From contig JAYKYS010000009.1 in the NCBI GenBank assembly GCA_036924285.1, positions 7,068,001-7,132,000 on the forward strand: a stretch of 64,000 nucleotides of DNA. The letters are read 5' to 3'. Origin of the DNA: Asterella californica (Eukaryota; Streptophyta; Marchantiopsida; Marchantiales; Aytoniaceae). Below, piece after piece: positions 25,301 to 37,888 of the stretch (position 1 is the stretch's first letter; every line of letters starts with the position of its first letter). The translations under genes were made by a program, and so were the position numbers. The notes below the pieces were generated by a model. It was not told where the DNA came from and made no database searches. It saw only the letters and a list, made by a program, of their open reading frames with translations.

Positions 25301-25888
25301 AGTGTGCGATGATACCTGCCGCGAAACAGTGCTGGACCCATCCAACGACCTCCTTGTCTGCATTGTGTCTGGTCGATGCTTCGACCGATGGCTGGATGGA
25401 GATGATGACGAGGAGGCACAACCAGTAAGTAGCTGTTGTAGTTCTGTGTTCCTTTTATTCAAGGAGATAAAGTTGAGCACTATGAGCTCACACAATTTCC
25501 TACTTGTTCTACAGGCACTTAAACAAGCAGAGATCAACGCAGCAGCTGAAGAAGGAGAGCCCTTTATAGGTGCAGGCAGACTTGGTAAAGTCGTCACCAC
25601 TTTTGATCCACCATCACTGACCTCCTCCATTGATCATGACTCGTATTTGCAGATTTATACTAGCTGACCGTTTCTCTGTAGTATGATTCTATTATATTTT
25701 ACAATGAGGTGGGATATCAAACTGAAACTTAAATGTTTCCCAGACACTTTTGTGAGGTTTCTGCTCTACTACTTCTCGACCAAGAAGTTCTTACCAAACC
25801 AATACTTGTTTCACTTGTAGGCCGAGCATATCTTTTGGGCTACAACTGTGCGGATGAGCGAGAGCTGGATGCTGCTCTAAGGTGTTGA
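22303..25888 (+). CDS. SKIP31: F-box protein of the SKIP31 family (SCF ubiquitin ligase subunit)
   Basis: The family binds SKP1-like proteins through its F-box and is presumed to present substrates for ubiquitination; the substrate is not known to me. Exons by splice sites and phase: 22303-22482, 23606-23755, 23913-23986, 24146-24230, 24483-24593, 24942-25116, 25303-25424, 25515-25584, 25821-25888, giving 344 residues. The acidic N-terminus is variable. The F-box lies at about residues 92-136 ([17 protein letters not shown] ... ESLWRRLY). Next come [18 protein letters not shown], a conserved cysteine/histidine-rich region ([17 protein letters not shown], then HVCDDTCRE, then SGRCFDRW) and the closing block [21 protein letters not shown]. 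The match to Arabidopsis SKIP31 is from memory but runs along the whole length. Exon 6 may instead begin at 24822 after a stronger-looking acceptor, adding 40 residues in frame. Intron 1 is about 1.1 kb and could hide a small exon. Confidence 0.92.
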
Positions 25889-27636
25889 CACAGCCGGATT
25901 CCCAGTTTGAGTCTGAAATATACCGGAGACTTTCTTGTCCGTTAATGAAGATCGAAGGCTTTCTAGGTCATACGAGAATAGAACAACTTGGAATCTTGGC
26001 CCATTAGCGCGTAGGATATATAGTCTTTGAGTAGGACGTTGAAAACATACGATATGGCAGCGGGCCAAGCTTCCGTCGGTAGAGCTGACTCTCTGGAATA
26101 CTTCCGCTTGCTGCAGACAGGTGGTTTATCCAGGAGCTAAGGAACGGAAAGTATACTCCGTCTGCGACAATGACGGTTACTGTGAGGTGTAAGAAGAACT
26201 ACACGTGTGTACAGTGTCCTTTGTAGAATTATGTGCATTAGGGACTGTTCTGTGTTCCTTTCTCCTGTAGCTCCTCTTCTTCCGTCAAAATATGGCCATA
26301 TTCTGTAAACATGTTCAGGGAGAAGTGTGCCTCGGCCAAACACCTAGGTAGTGGTCTTCTCAAGTCCACAGATGTAGAACAACTAGATGACGGTTTTCCC
26401 GGTGTAGTAGTAGGCACAGTTGTGAGTAGGTTTGTTGGAACGTAGGCTTACCTAGCGTGTCCCCTTGGGTCCTTATATAGGGACTTACCACACACTTAGA
26501 AGGGATACAGAATAGCGTGTCGGCTTGAGTAGCCTGATGTACCTCTTGAAGGTCGAATCTGGATCATTTACGTTTTCACAGTCAACTTTGTCACCCGGCG
26601 CTCTGTATGGAAATTTATCCAGAAAAATCTTTTCGCTGTGTGTTCGTCATGTATAGTGATTGGCGAAGGGGTTAGTAGCGGTTAGTTCCGTATACGCTTT
26701 GAACGCATGCTGCGAAATGTTGTTCAGCAGACTTTATATCTGGATGAACATGGGTTGATGCAGATGAAGTGTTGGTCACTGGTGCCTCATTAGGGTGATG
26801 TTATTGTGACTAATGATATACTTGATCGCTCTATCGCGGTCAGCAACGTCACCATCTCAGTTCTGGACGGGTGAGCACGCCATGATGGGGAATGATTGAT
26901 TTGTCGCACTTGTAATATGCTGGACTGCTAACTTGGTCCATGCTTTGTTGGCCTTCTAAGTACTATCGGGGAATCAAGGAAAGCTTTTCGAGGAATCAAA
27001 CGGAGGAGAAATTAGAAGAATAGAACTATTTCCCCAGAAATTGAATAGTTGCTTGTTACTGTAACCATGTAGGGTAGCTGTGCTCTCGTGGGTGTGTATA
27101 AATGCCACTGGAAGCCTGTACGTCGCTTGGATAGCATTCCGACAGTTGATTGATGTAAATTAAGCTTCGGGGACCGGAGATCATATACAGGAGTACAACA
27201 TTCACTTGTATTTCAGATTGGCTGTGGTTTTGACGCGATTTCCTTTCCCCCTTGAGCAGGGCAGATTCCAGGAACGATCAGACCTGTGTCCTGAATAGGA
27301 AAATCAAAGGCAGAAGGGATGTGTGCCATTACAGAAATTTTGGAATAGGAAGTGTTGTTTTGTTCTAGAGAGAGAGAGTTGGCTGACAAGTAATTGTTTT
27401 GTTTCTGAGGGATGGTGGAGTAACGTCTTCTAGCTTTTGAAGATTTTTGTATTTTTGGTTTTATCAGACAGTTGAATCTTAGTGTTAGATGGTACATTTT
27501 TACGTATGTCGTGTAAAGGAAATGTCCCGGAACTGATCAGAAAGGCCCTGATGAGTCGGTTAAGTCTTCATCAAAATGATCACTTCTCCTGTTCATCTCG
27601 ATGCTTCGATGGCAAATAAATTTACGAATAAATTAT

Positions 27637-27640
<4 letters not shown>
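25889..27640. other. 3' flank of SKIP31, no second gene recognised
   Basis: The first few hundred bases probably hold the SKIP31 3' untranslated region. The rest has moderate GC and only unsupported open frames, such as 27213-27497 (minus, 94 residues). I could not build a spliced gene. Confidence 0.5.

Positions 27641-27667
<27 letters not shown>
27641..27667. repeat. TA microsatellite
   Basis: About 13.5 uninterrupted TA units in AT-rich DNA. Confidence 0.95.
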
Positions 27668-27670
<3 letters not shown>

Positions 27671-28090
27671 ATTAAAAATTTATTAGATTTATTTTTATTA
27701 AAAACCATCTTTTATTTATTATGATAGTTCGACCGCTTTATCACTCTCTGTTGGGTGCTGATGAATTGAAAGAGCAGGTTGAGTGGAAGCGGCGAGAATG
27801 TGTTTTGCTGTGAATGCTCCGAGTGTATATTGTGGTAATTAGATTCTTGAGTGTACATCTACTCGGGATCTAAATGCATCACTTAGGAGAATATACTTTT
27901 TCCCCTCACATTGTTTTTGAGTTGTGAGTGTGAAAAACAGATCTTTTTTCTTCAAGAAATCTCGAAATTTTCATCTTAACATTTCTCTGTAATAGTTTGT
28001 TCAGAGATGAATCCTTACTTCACAGATTGCAAGGTAACCACGAGTATTAATATAAAATCATGAAGGAGAATATATATTTTTCCCTCATAG

Positions 28091-28226
28091 ATTCCAAGTT
28101 GAGATGAAAACGTATGACAAAAAACATTTCTTAATTTCAAAAGACTCTTACTTCACATATTCCAAGTTGAGATGAACACGTAGTGACCAAAAGCATTTCT
28201 TAATTTCACAAGACTCCAAGTTGGTA
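28091..28226. repeat. Tandem repeat, 68-bp period
   Basis: ATTCCAAGTTGAGATGAA starts at 28091 and recurs at 28159. The following CATTTCTTAATTTCA block recurs with the same spacing. A third, partial unit (ACTCCAAGTTG) begins near 28212. Looser relatives lie upstream, where AGGAGAATATA and a TTTCCCCTCA-type block appear near 27889 and again near 28062. Non-coding. Confidence 0.75.
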
Positions 28227-28452
28227 GTAACCTAAAATAGTTGATAGTATCTAAAAGCATTTTTTGCAAGCGGTTAAATTTCCCAGTTGTATGAAAGAGA
28301 ACTTGGATCACAGGAGCACTTGTATTCCTACTCCGGGTTTAACTACCTCGGATTGTCTTCTATTTATATTCATTCGCTATATCTTTTTGTGTTCATTCGC
28401 AATATCGGTATTTTTCAATTCACTTAAACTAATTCTTTTTTGGTCAGGATTC

Positions 28453-28561
28453 TTTTGGCTATCTCAATCTAATCTACGTTCGCTTTGACGGGATTGAGAT
28501 GGGCAAAACGCCATGGTTTACATATTACACAACAAGGCGAACGTAAATTGAGATAGCAAAA
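28453..28561. repeat. Inverted repeat, possible small foldback element
   Basis: The left arm (about 28453-28486) and right arm (about 28534-28561) are reverse complements over some 28 bases, sharing TTGCTATCTCAAT and ACGTTCGC, with a small indel between the blocks. The intervening part holds TTTACATATTACA, which recurs just outside the right arm near 28570, so one border may have been duplicated. No coding content. Confidence 0.7.
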
Positions 28562-31500
28562 CTCGTCTTCGTTTACATATTACATAATTTTCCAGTTTGT
28601 CGTTAGTTCTGCATTGGATTCTGCATTTGCTTGTACGTTAGAATTTATCAACACATACTGTATTTGTTCCTTGTCGATGGACAGTCGCATTGAACTTTTT
28701 GGCTCTGTTCTGCAGGAACAAGCTATTGGCATCATTTGGAATTTTGAAATCCAACGTGGACGTAAAGCCAGAATTTGTTATTTTTGTTTATCACGTCTGA
28801 GTATTTTTTTCTTTCGTCGTTCTATGAATAAATGATTCTGGTAACAGTGAAAGTTGATTTGTAGAGAAAATGAAGTTAATGTGTCCAAGTTTTATAAAGA
28901 ATAGAGTTCGATAGTGAATGTTATCGTTAATCGGAGTTGTCCATCCAACAAACTGATCAAAACAATCAAGCAAGATCTATCGAACGAGTTCATCGATGAG
29001 GTCTATCAAACAAGTCAAGTCAATTGATACAACTTAGAGTGTTGTTGGCATGTGTCATCAAACAATCTGCAACAGAAGTTAGTTATAGAAGATTCAAATT
29101 TCAGCCCGTCGAGCAGGATATATTGCAACTGTAGAAATCACGCACGCACCATTACATGACAAGATCGTTGTTTCAGGAATTAAAGAGATGCTGCGAATAG
29201 AGAGTGATGGTCGTCGGCGGGGATATTCTTTTTCACATATCACTTCACTGTCCACGTATAGTGGAAACAATTCCCGAAACAGCCCATAGCTAAGACAGAC
29301 ATTGATTGTCTTTGTTCATGTCGTCCCTCCACCGGGAAGATCGTGCTTTTGGCATCCTGGACGTGGAACTTTTCATAGTAGAAGCCTGTCAGGAAAGGTT
29401 GCCATGACCGAGAGGAGAATATGGAAGTCACGAATTCTTGTAAGAGAGTCATGTCGAATTGCTTTCCACTCATAATTGTTTCGTCATACGATTAGTATTT
29501 CAGGCGAAGTTCAACACCACTGAAAGTTAAGAGATAAATCTGTATTGACAATAAAACGACAGTTACTCTCGATTACATCATCTCTGAAGCCTTTGTCGTC
29601 TTCGTCTTTGCTCTTTCGTTGGTACCAATGTCAACAGACTCATGTATCCGAGCATTGAAGATTTTCTCTTGGAGTCATTTGTCAGTAACTAGCTTGATTT
29701 TGAAAGTTGGATGCTGGATAATAGTTTTAACTCAATAATTTTAGTTGTGATGACTATACTTCAATTCAGTTTCAGCCATCAGCCTTTTTCTCGATATACA
29801 AGAGCTTCCATTACCTTCTTTAGTTTACATTTTCTAGGACGTTATCTGTTAGATATAAGACGAGTTTGCTACAAAGGATGCTTCTATACAAGACTAGAGA
29901 CTTTTGTGCCTAATCTTCAAGTATCATGGACTCGGACCCGAAGTATTGTAACTCCATTCATCTGGACTGCTGTGTTTACAGAAAACCGTTATGGACAACA
30001 AGTCACGGAGTTTATGCCAGTACATTTCTCCGTGTTTAATCTGCTGAATGATATCATTTTGGTTGCTTACGCTTCGGTCGGACACTAAGTTTTGGGTTTC
30101 TTCTTAAGTTTTGAGTTTGTTCTTAAATTTCACTTCAAGGACGTTGGTACAGAGACCATCTTTCCTTTAAGAGAGGTTTGTTTCTGTATCTACTAGTTAA
30201 GTTCAAAGCTATGGTTATCAGTTCATGAATCCGACGCACATCCGATGCAATGAATAGAAGCAAAAAAAGAGTCTTGAGCAAGTCCAAGGTTCTTATCCTA
30301 GTCTGACATGCTACTAAGCGAGTCTATCTTGGCCAGGTTGGAAGGAGATCAGCCCTACCTGACCAGTAAAATGTTCAATGCAAAATTCTTCAGTACATGG
30401 TGGAGCATGCAAAGTGCACTGCTGGCCAAGGAGAAGAAGAAGACAACGCTTATAACATTCCACAAAATTATCAACAACAATTGGTTGGAACTTGCTTGAG
30501 AAAATATTAAGAAAAAATACATTAGACAAGTTAGAACGTAGACGTATGGGGATGCTTCTGCTCGATACGGAGGAGAGATAAGTGACAATCTTTTGTTAAA
30601 TTTAGTTTACTAAATTTATATTACTAATTTAAATGATTAAAAAATCTATATAAAAGTACTTACACTTCTCGCCCTATTGAAACTACGGTTCGCAAGGCAT
30701 AGGAATAGATTGCTAGATGGATAGACCTGCTTTGAATCTCTGTTCTACTCTTCAGTTAATTAATCTTCCTTACATATCTGGAAGTATAAAGTTCACATTA
30801 GAGTGTTGATGGTCCTTAGCTATACATTCAAGTCAGAGCCAGTGTCGGTCGAAAAAGAGAACAGAGCTTGCTGCTACTACAGAGCACTTGTTTTGGAAAT
30901 GTACTTCGTTCCTACACAAGCAATTTAATCACGCATTTTGTTCTCATTTGACGTTGTAACGATGCACAATTATACTTGTTTTAATTTTGGATTGTTGATC
31001 TTTTGAAGAGTTATTATGAATCATGTTATTATTATTATCGGAATTATTTTTCTTAGGTACCACATAGAGGAGGTATTGTGGAACATGACATCACATGAAA
31101 CATTGTACTGTGATATTGTTCTTTTTCATGAGAGAGACGATTAAATGATATGAGAAATGAGGTTAATGATATTTTCTTATTGGTTTTTAAGGACTTTTTA
31201 ATGACATATACGTTTATATTTAAACCATGAGAAGACTACCTACGTGATTATTGTAGACCTTTTCTCTACGGTTGACTCTTATGTTTGTCAAGTGAGTATT
31301 TATTTTGGGATATGTAATTTCTTTGTCAACAAAATGAAATATATTCTACTATTCAAATAAGGACTCAGTAAGGATGCTTCTGTAGATCTTTTCTCTTTGA
31401 ATGAAACATTCAGATGAAGAAAATGAAGTTTATTGATATGTTGAAAACGTTAGCAAGTATGTTGATTAACTGTAGAAAGATTATTTTGTTGCCAAAATAA

Positions 31501-31700
31501 TATATCGTTTATGTGCAATCAGGGATCAATATGCACTGCAAATGGTGTTAACAAAGATTTTATAGAGAAGAGTTGAAGTGCCTTTTTCGTTTGTTAAGAG
31601 AGGTGGTGTATCATCTAGGACTCTGTTCATAGAAGCTCGTGTCTCTTGGCTTGAAGAGGTTGTACAATTTACTATCCATAGTTAATGTTTCTTAACAAGC
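28562..31700. other. Spacer, no gene recognised
   Basis: The longest open frame, 29711-30088 (plus, 125 residues), has no motif I know and no codon or splice support. Frames near 30308-30588 overlap on opposite strands. Some cryptic decayed sequence is likely, but I cannot name it. Confidence 0.45.
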
Positions 31701-31797
31701 AATAGCTTGTTAGCTACCCCACAAGGGCAGCAGCATACGGTTGCAAAAAGCCTCACAGCGAAAAAAGACCTAAAAAAAACCCAAACAAACAAAAAAA
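31701..31797 (+). mobile_element. Internally deleted SINE copy
   Basis: It shares TAGCTTGTT, GCTACCCCA, AAGGGCAGCAGCATACGG and AAAGCC.CACAG.GAAAAA with the SINE at 13795-13961, in the same order and orientation, and ends in an A-rich tail. The stretch holding the B-box is missing: CTACCCCA is joined directly to CAAGGGCAG. No clear target duplication was seen. Confidence 0.75.
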
Positions 31798-34700
31798 TTT
31801 GTTTCCAGAGTTTTTCTTTCTGTCCTTGGTTGGTTGATCTCGCTTTGTATCTCGTGATGAGGTTTGTTTTACTTGTCTGTTATGTTACTTTCCTCTCTAT
31901 AAAATTCTAGGATTATGATAACAAAACCAAAGTTCATGTGAATTGCTTTAGAGTTATAATATTTTAAAAACTGTTCATTATTTTGCAGAAGTGATTAATA
32001 ACTTCCTTGGTGGTGCAACCTTAGTTAATATTCGACATGGTAGTCTAGAAATGAAAACACGTTGACCATGTTGTGAAAAAGTGAGATATAGTTTGGGGTT
32101 CAAATTCAATATACTTTCTTTGCGATAAGTTCAAATGTATGCTAGTGTCTCTTAGTCATGTTGTAACATATGATAGAATCCAGTAGGCAATTTGTGGAAT
32201 TGATTTTGAAGAGAAAATCCATCTAATGTTATGGAATTGTTTTTAAATAGCAATCCACTTAATGTTACTTTTCCCATGACTTAAAGGAGTCTTTCTCATA
32301 TTATTTTGGATCTATAGTGTATGTCATACATTTGCATATTGACAACCTCTTATTATTATTATTTATTCTACTATTCTATCTCAAAAACTTTAAATGTTTA
32401 TGAGATATGTTTCAAATAGTTATTATATCAAGAGTTGTGTGTGATTGATCACACAAATAAAAACTATTCTATAAACTATTCATCCACCAAGAAATATGTT
32501 TAACTTGTAGAATCATTTTGTTTTGTTTTGTTTTTATTTTAGTTAAAAACTATCCTATGTTATGAGAAAAGAAACTTGTAGATTTTTCTGGGGAGCATTG
32601 TGGCATTGTGGACCTTTACTCATATTTCATCTCTCATCGGTCTACTCTTGTTCCATCTCCAAGTCTCAACTGTTTCTTCTTCATCTCCAAAGGAGTCTTT
32701 GGCTCTATACAAAGGACTCCCAAAAATGGATGTGGAGTAATACTCCACCTCTTTCAATGTATAGTATATAGGTGTCACATGTCCAAGAAATCATCAGAGA
32801 TCTAGGTCCATATCTCCTCCACTCCTGGATACTGTAATAGAGAGGTCAAGGTTTTTGTTGATGAAAATTGCTTTCTATTCTCATTTGCTTACATAAAGAT
32901 ATTGATTTGTTTTTGTGTGAGAAACAAGAATGAATGAAGTGACGATTGCAGCTATATTACAGACACACGAAAGATAAAGAATTCTGTATACATCATACAT
33001 TCAAGACATTTTTCAATAAAGTTGAGTAAATATTGTTGGAGTCATTTGAAAATATACAGCGAGTCGATATCCATTGATCTAATGGTAATTTGTAACTCGT
33101 TTGGAATGTATAAAGTTATTATTTGTAGATCGGATGATAGAGAGACGAGTGAGCAAGAGAGAAATGAAAGTAGTAAGAGTAGAGTTGGTTGAGACGATAC
33201 GAACAAGAGAAAGAACAATGGAGGAAGTGATAGTGCAACTAGGAGGAGTAGATCGTCATCCATGGTTCTGAAGGAATGAGAAAGAATGAGAATGTAGAGT
33301 ATTTCATCATCGACTATGATCAAGATGCAAGACATGCACAAGGAGCAAGAAGATTGGAAGGAACAAAAATGTCAAAATACATGGAAATCAATAACATAAC
33401 AAGAAAAATGAGTGAAACTTATATGATCAATTAGTGTGTATGATTGTCTCGTGTATGAATGACACAAACACAAACTCCCATACATGCAAGTCTAATCACC
33501 ATACTCACATCTGTCCTGACCCATCGCTCGACAAAAATATTGACTCCTACAACACTATCATTGTCAACACAACGCGACTGGAAATCTGAAGAGCTATTAG
33601 AGTTATAAATACATGTTGTCAAACAAAAATACCGATCACTAGTAGAGACAACCCAAAGAAGAGAAGCAAACGACAAATAGAAGATATGATGCGATGTGAC
33701 ATCGAAGTGATAATAGCACGAGCACTGCGTTGTCCACGAGACGAGATGCAACAGTGCAAAGAGAAAAGAAATAATCTTTTTCTAGCACATGATAGCAACC
33801 ACCCCAACAGAGTGATGTAGTGACATGAATTATTTCAAATGATAAAAATCACCATTTAGTAAGAAGTTTGTCTTTATTATGTCAAGCTGAGGTCTTAGAG
33901 AAGCAGATCAAGGAGAAAGTGAGCATTTAAAAAATCTCTAAACATCATTTTGTAGAGCTCATTGTGTTGATCAACATGATATGCTAAAACGTGAGAAACA
34001 GAGTTGCAAGAGTAAAAAATAACCGCTAACAACAACCAGATATTCGCTAATCAAAACAAGAACTTGAGGACGACTTCAGAATTTCAAGAACTTTTCGAGC
34101 AGAGAAATTGGTCAAAATAGGATATCTTTCACTTAGATTGATGTCAAATTCACGGGATTCATCAATTTCAATAACTTATTGTTATATTGATAGAAAAGAT
34201 TTGATCAATTAGGTGATTTTTCTTATAATAGACTATAACCTGATTTCAAGTTGGTTGTCAAAACTTGATAATATCTTACATATCAGCTTTGATAGAACTT
34301 AAATTTTAGCATTTTATATAGATAATAAACTTAAATGAAATAAAGTACTAATAACATGACATAACATATATTTTACAAAAGATCAGAGAAATATTAGACA
34401 AAAATAGAGAATATTCTTAATTTACAAATATATGTGCAGTATAAGCTATATCGAGACATAAGTCATCCACGGAGTTCATGGACCTCTCAAACTCATATCT
34501 TGTAGAAGTTAGCTTTAGCGTATAAATTATACAAAGATACATTGGATTACATTAAACACAAGGTCATCATAGACATGTAGTGTTCGACATTAACAAAACT
34601 GAAGGAGAATCCATTCAAGACTTTTTGAGCAAGTTCATCTATCAAGAGAAGCCCATGAAGTTCATGGAGCGACAAGACAAAGAAAAACCAAATAGTGGGA

Positions 34701-35300
34701 TATGCTCTACACTTCTCATGATTAAACTAAGACTCTGAAGACTCTAAGTCAGTGTCTGCGTCTTTAGTACTCTCCGATGCTTCATCACTAGCTATCTCAT
34801 GTCCATCTTGATCTTTAATGATATCTTCATCTTCTTCCTCGTCTTCTTCTTCTTATTATCATCTGTAGGTCGAATGCTTGCTTCAGCTGCTATCTCTTAT
34901 TTTAGTCAGAACAATGGATTCTTTATCTGGACTATGATCCTCTTATGCAACAGTTACTCGTGGTGAGAATAAAATCAAAAGCTAAAATTCTTACTTCTAA
35001 AATATCCAACTCTTGTTTGTAAAGTGGAGGTCTACCACTTGGAACCTTATGGATAATATTTGATGATGTAAGGATCAACCGACATAGTTGCATATCACTG
35101 GATTTCTATCCTGCAAGGTCAGTTGCTCTCATCACGAGTCAAAACTCCACTTTACAGATCCAAAAGGACTTGTCGTCCTCCGTAATGACACCAAGTAGTT
35201 GATTTTCTCTTAAACATTTAAAATCATCAATCTTGTGTAGATGATCATACATAATGCTTCATGATCTCGCTTGTCGTGTTCTTGATATAATGGTCTTCTT
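31798..35300. other. AT-rich spacer, no gene recognised
   Basis: Low-complexity open frames dominate (for example 33042-33341 minus, almost all Leu and Ser). There is no repeat copy I could match elsewhere in the window and no supported gene. Confidence 0.5.
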
Positions 35301-35340
35301 TCATCAAACACTTGTCACTCCAATTTGTCAACAAATATCA

Positions 35341-37888
35341 CTACGTTCGAGACAACTGTATCTCTATTGTTAACATCGTCTTAAAGAGTTCCAGGTCAGA
35401 TCTAGGGTATGGCCAATGAAAATGGATGCACAAATAATATTTGCTTGGCAACTTGTTCTTGATTGTAGAACCAATAATTCCATCACGCTTTCTCGATCTC
35501 ATCCAAATACGTATAACATATATTCTGAGTATCTCTTTTGATGATGAGGACATTTCGTACTGCGTTAGGTCCAATTTCTTCTTCTTTCACTGACCTCGTC
35601 AACGTAGTTTTAGCACGTTTTGCTTCCGAGTAAGACTTCAACGGTCGTAGGTCCGATGCATGTATTTCTCGTCTGTTGAGAAAAACTTCCAACTGGCAAA
35701 CTCCTTATGTTGAAATCTAGTTGGCATCAATCTAGAACTTTTTACTCCATATCCGGACCTGTTTGTGCTTGTCTTATTTTATTTTTGAATTGTTGGTTGT
35801 AAGTGATATCATGAAGAGGTAAACGAGACGAGGTGCTTCTTCAATAAAACGTTTGAAGTTGTAAGTTTCCTCAAGAAGAGTAACTTGAGATCGCGGAGTA
35901 TATGCTTGTTTGATGATGTCACTGAGTTGTAGCAAAGCAAAAGCACCCTTTGACTTGAGAGTTGTGGAGAATCTACTGAATATTTGATTAACATGATCAT
36001 GAGTACGTTCTACCATGAGAAAATCTATTTTTATTTTATTTCATTTATGTTAGATAAACAAAAACAATATTTTTTTTGTTTATCTAACATAGCAAGATAA
36101 ACAAAAATAATATTGTTTTTTTGTTTTCTCTTACTATGTTATCAATTGTAAGTATAAAATTGATGGCAAAAGACCTTCTCATTCAAATGCGTCCTATGGT
36201 GCAGAATAAAGATAGTCAGATTAGAATCAGACTTAATATTTTTTAAGATAAGGAAGAGTCTGGTTTGAAATGTCTCATTACAAATCATAGCACATATAAG
36301 ATGAACTCCTACCACTAAAGAACTGTCAACAACTTTTAGAACTTTAGAGAAATACGGAATGCACGTCTTCGTCTGATCCATTCCATTTATAGAACAGTGC
36401 ACGTAATCTTTGGGTGAAGATATAACTTTCTTTTTGCTCCTTGCGCTAGTACCATGTTCATCAACTTGTTGACGACAATGAGTTTTTAAACCAGTTATGG
36501 CAAACTCTCTAAAACATATAGTATGAACAAGTCAGACAACATTTGGACACGATATGCACCCATGGACTGGAAATATATACAATCAAGAGTTCCGCTATTC
36601 AAAGAACAAGATACAAATTCAGAAAGAAATATACATTGGTTATATTTTTTGATCTCGATCGGTCTCGTTGATCCTTCATCTGCTCACAGAAGTCACACCT
36701 TGAAAATCTATTGTGTCATGAAATTCTCACCAACGTATAGTACTGAGGTCAATATCAGATTAACAAAGAAAAACACATTCTCTTCATCTTGTCCTCGTCA
36801 ACCAAGGAAGACATGTCTGTCTTGTAGTAATCATAAACCTCACTTTTTGATAGATTGTTGAGAAGATGATAACTAGTTGCGGTGGACTTTCTCTCACCAT
36901 GCGACAAGAAAAGTAAGTCCAACCATTCTTCTGCAAAAACATTTCAGCACTCTTAAGAGATTAATAAATGTGTCTGGAGGCTGGATGACCATTGAGATCG
37001 TTTCGGATTCTATGTAGACGATCATTTCCTGCACAAAAAATAACCTTGAAGCTTTATGACACATCTCATTTCCACTATAAAGAATATACTTTCTCTGGTT
37101 TGCTTGTTCTAGAGAGTCGCTTCCCGGACATCTAGAATCTAGAAAAATAGACTTTTCATTTTGTTTCCTACTAAATAACATTCACGTTCTAGTTTCAGAT
37201 GATCAAAACCCCTGCTCCACAAGCATAATTTCTTACAACAAAACTTCCTTCCATCTCTCCTTATAATATCAGGATTTGCTTTATAATGGATCAATTTTTC
37301 ATCAACGTTTCCAAATAAGTTTATCTAGCTGATAGTAGATCTAGCTGATTGTAGATATATTTTTCAACATAATTGCAACTACAAGCAATAAAAGTATTTC
37401 AACTCCAGGGACGTCAAAATGTCACTCCGGAGACATCCAAGACATCAAAGTTATCCAATCGATGGCATGTGCTCTTTTAAAAATAGATGTTAAGGATCCA
37501 AAAATAAACCTTATAACCTAAGATTTAAATCTGTCTTTTTAGGCTGAAGAATGATGTCGTAGTGAGAACCTTTTTTTGAGAAAGGACGTACTTTCTAGCT
37601 GTGGTTAGCATTGATGCACACTGAAGCGACTAGTATCTTGTAATTCCTCTTGAACTTCTCGTCAATCTAAACATTTTCTTTCTCTCAGTAAAAGGTCAAG
37701 ATAATCACACGAAAATGTTGAATGATCATGAGTACGACAAACAAAATAGACGATGACAAAATCTCTCGATAGTAGTCCTCTTTGAAGTTCTTCATTACTA
37801 GGACTTGGTGCATGGCTTTGGGTAAGCAAATGTGCGTTATCTCGCACTCAGTGTTAAAGTTTATTGACAGGAGCTGATTTACATCCAT
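35341..37888 (-). pseudogene. Relic of a DUF7869-type protein gene
   Basis: Reading leftwards, one decayed protein can be followed across several frames. About 36510-36142 is open and contains GMDQTKTCIP near 36375. LYLQL and then REN lie close by, about 36120-36160, with an intervening frame change. About 36016-35774 reads ERTHDHVNQIFSRFSTTL, then AYTPRSQVTLLEETYNFKRF. This matches the order I recall for DUF7869-type proteins: a GMDQ-x-KT block, an LQ-DN-RENKN block, then a GHTH-x-x-(V/I)-DQ-x-FSR block. Outlying open frames at 37685-37888 and 35341-35692 may be its N- and C-terminal remnants. In-frame stops and frameshifts show it is dead. The glycine before THDH is changed to arginine. The function of the family is unknown to me. 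The core 35774-36515 is firmer than the outer limits. Confidence 0.6.
36047..36120. repeat. AT-rich palindrome inside the pseudogene
   Basis: ATGTTAGATAAAC at 36047 is mirrored by GTTTATCTAACAT ending at 36090, and AGATAAACAAAAA follows again. The repeat sits where the pseudogene reading frame is lost, so a local inverted duplication may have helped to break it. Confidence 0.6.

Noticed and set aside
25254..25667. 137-residue plus-strand open frame and its antisense 123-residue frame
   Set aside because: They cross introns and exons of SKIP31 in the wrong frame; the correct frame is supported by family similarity.
29711..30088. 125-residue plus-strand open frame
   Set aside because: No motif, no relatives recalled, no splice partners; possible by chance in this length of DNA.
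33042..33341. 99-residue minus-strand frame rich in Leu and Ser
   Set aside because: Low-complexity translation of GA-rich DNA, not a membrane protein with recognisable features.
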